Assembly: GCA_041664965.1 (NCBI GenBank)
Contig: JBAYJT010000028.1
Coordinates: forward strand, 1-22,901
DNA length: 22,901 nt
Direction: 5' to 3'
Origin: JBAYJT01 sp041664965
GTDB lineage: Bacteria > Pseudomonadota > Gammaproteobacteria > UBA9339
Position 1 is the stretch's first letter. Every line of letters begins with the position of its first letter. Both the position numbers and the translations under genes were made by a program. Below are positions 22,234-22,901 of this stretch, piece by piece. The notes below the pieces were generated by a model. That model worked only from the letters and a program-made list of their open reading frames with translations, ran no database searches and was not told the DNA's origin.

Positions 22234-22901
22234 ATGAAAACATACTCACGTATTTTTGGCACTGGAAGTTATGTTCCAAGTAAAGTTTTAACTAATGCAG
22301 ATCTTGAAAAAATGGTGGAAACCAGTGATGACTGGATCATCGATCGCACCGGCATCAAACAACGCCATATTCGCGATGAAAACGATACAACCATTAGTAT
22401 GGCCACAGAAGCTGGGCGGAAAGCCTTGGAAGCTGCTGGAATTGATAAAAATAAAATCGGTCTAATTATTGTTGCTACTACTTTTCCAGATAGACTATTT
22501 CCAAATACGGCAAGCGCCGTGCAGTTCAATTTAGATTTAACGGGCACCAAATGCCCAGCTTTCGATGTAAGCGCTGCTTGCACTGGATTTATTTACGCCT
22601 TAACGCTAGCGGATATGTATATTCGCGATGGCAAGGCTGAATACGCTTTAGTTGTGAGTAGTGAATCGATTACGCGTGTTGTGGATTGGAATGACAGGAA
22701 TCTTTGTATTTTTTTTGGTGATGGTGCTGTCGCAGTTGTTTTGGGGCCATCTGATAAACCTGGTATTTATTCCACACATTTACACTTAGACAGCAAATCA
22801 CCAGATCTTTTGTATCTTTCCGGCGATATGTATTCCAAAAATACTCCACCTTGTTACATTCAAATGCGTGGAAATGAAGTATTTAAGATAGCTGTGACTA
22901 A
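22234..22901 (+). CDS. fabH: 3-oxoacyl-ACP synthase III FabH (partial, runs off the window)
   Basis: FabH condenses acetyl-CoA with malonyl-ACP to start each fatty-acid chain. The window holds the first 222 codons of about 320, with no stop. Visible motifs are GTGSYVPSKVLTNADLE at the N-terminus, DDWIIDRTGIKQRHI (residues 32-46), the active-site cysteine C116 in DVSAACTGF, and VVDWNDRNLCIFFGDGAVAV. The His and Asn of the catalytic triad would lie beyond the edge. ATG 22234 follows plsX by 9 bp with a weak CTAAGG ribosome site, so translation is probably coupled. A related KAS III enzyme is possible, but the rpmF-plsX context makes FabH very likely. Confidence 0.97.
   Translation, partial: MKTYSRIFGTGSYVPSKVLTNADLEKMVETSDDWIIDRTGIKQRHIRDENDTTISMATEAGRKALEAAGIDKNKIGLIIVATTFPDRLFPNTASAVQFNLDLTGTKCPAFDVSAACTGFIYALTLADMYIRDGKAEYALVVSSESITRVVDWNDRNLCIFFGDGAVAVVLGPSDKPGIYSTHLHLDSKSPDLLYLSGDMYSKNTPPCYIQMRGNEVFKIAVT

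Noticed and set aside
1..22901. tRNA or rRNA genes
   Set aside because: No T-loop, anticodon arm or rRNA-like conserved segment was recognised on either strand.

Overview
The window looks like an AT-rich gammaproteobacterial chromosome, most likely of the order Legionellales (Coxiella/Legionella-like, host-associated). The basis is a Dot/Icm type IVB secretion pair, icmV-dotA, among standard gammaproteobacterial housekeeping genes. Several large proteins of no recognised family, rich in low-complexity and coiled-coil sequence, sit directly around icmV-dotA. I cannot name the species.

Layout. (1) 1-621: the tail of an IS200/IS605-like transposase with its end hairpin, a 45-codon reverse ORF cut at that end, a REP-like palindrome and a near-perfect sigma-32 heat-shock promoter. 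(2) 622-5685: dnaK, dnaJ and rodA (mrdB) on +, then csrA convergent on -. The spacers after dnaK, dnaJ and rodA are bracketed by inverted arrays of an ATTATGA-type heptamer. (3) 5686-6698: a 0.4 kb spacer, tadA, and a 28-codon ORF overlapping the end of tadA. (4) 6805-11328: two unrecognised genes (1099 and 355 codons). (5) 11525-15017: icmV and dotA. (6) 15047-20621: three more unrecognised genes (446, 824 and 533 codons), the first apparently co-transcribed with dotA. (7) 20953-22901: rpmF, plsX and the start of fabH, the usual L32/fatty-acid operon, with its own sigma-70-type promoter.

How it fits together. icmV and the 355-codon gene share one promoter architecture: two TTAA-centred 9-mers in an 11-bp period, exactly 18 bp, then a TGn-extended -10. 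This matches the PmrA box that controls icm/dot and effector genes in Legionella and Coxiella. It suggests that at least this neighbour is co-regulated with the secretion system and may be one of its substrates. Some of these proteins carry eukaryote-type short motifs: a PPxY and an NPF in the 355-residue protein, and three profilin/SH3-type polyproline tracts in the 824-residue protein. An effector island built around icmV-dotA is the best reading, but no protein here is a proven effector.

Non-coding structure. A roughly 60-bp dispersed repeat, marked by AAAAACATGTCT at one end and AAnTTGGGTT at the other, occurs eight times and always between genes. It follows each of the three genes downstream of dotA, giving a gene-repeat-gene-repeat-gene-repeat pattern. 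Two copies carry an inserted palindromic element, and other copies in the window show the uninterrupted sequence. No tRNA, rRNA or CRISPR array was seen.
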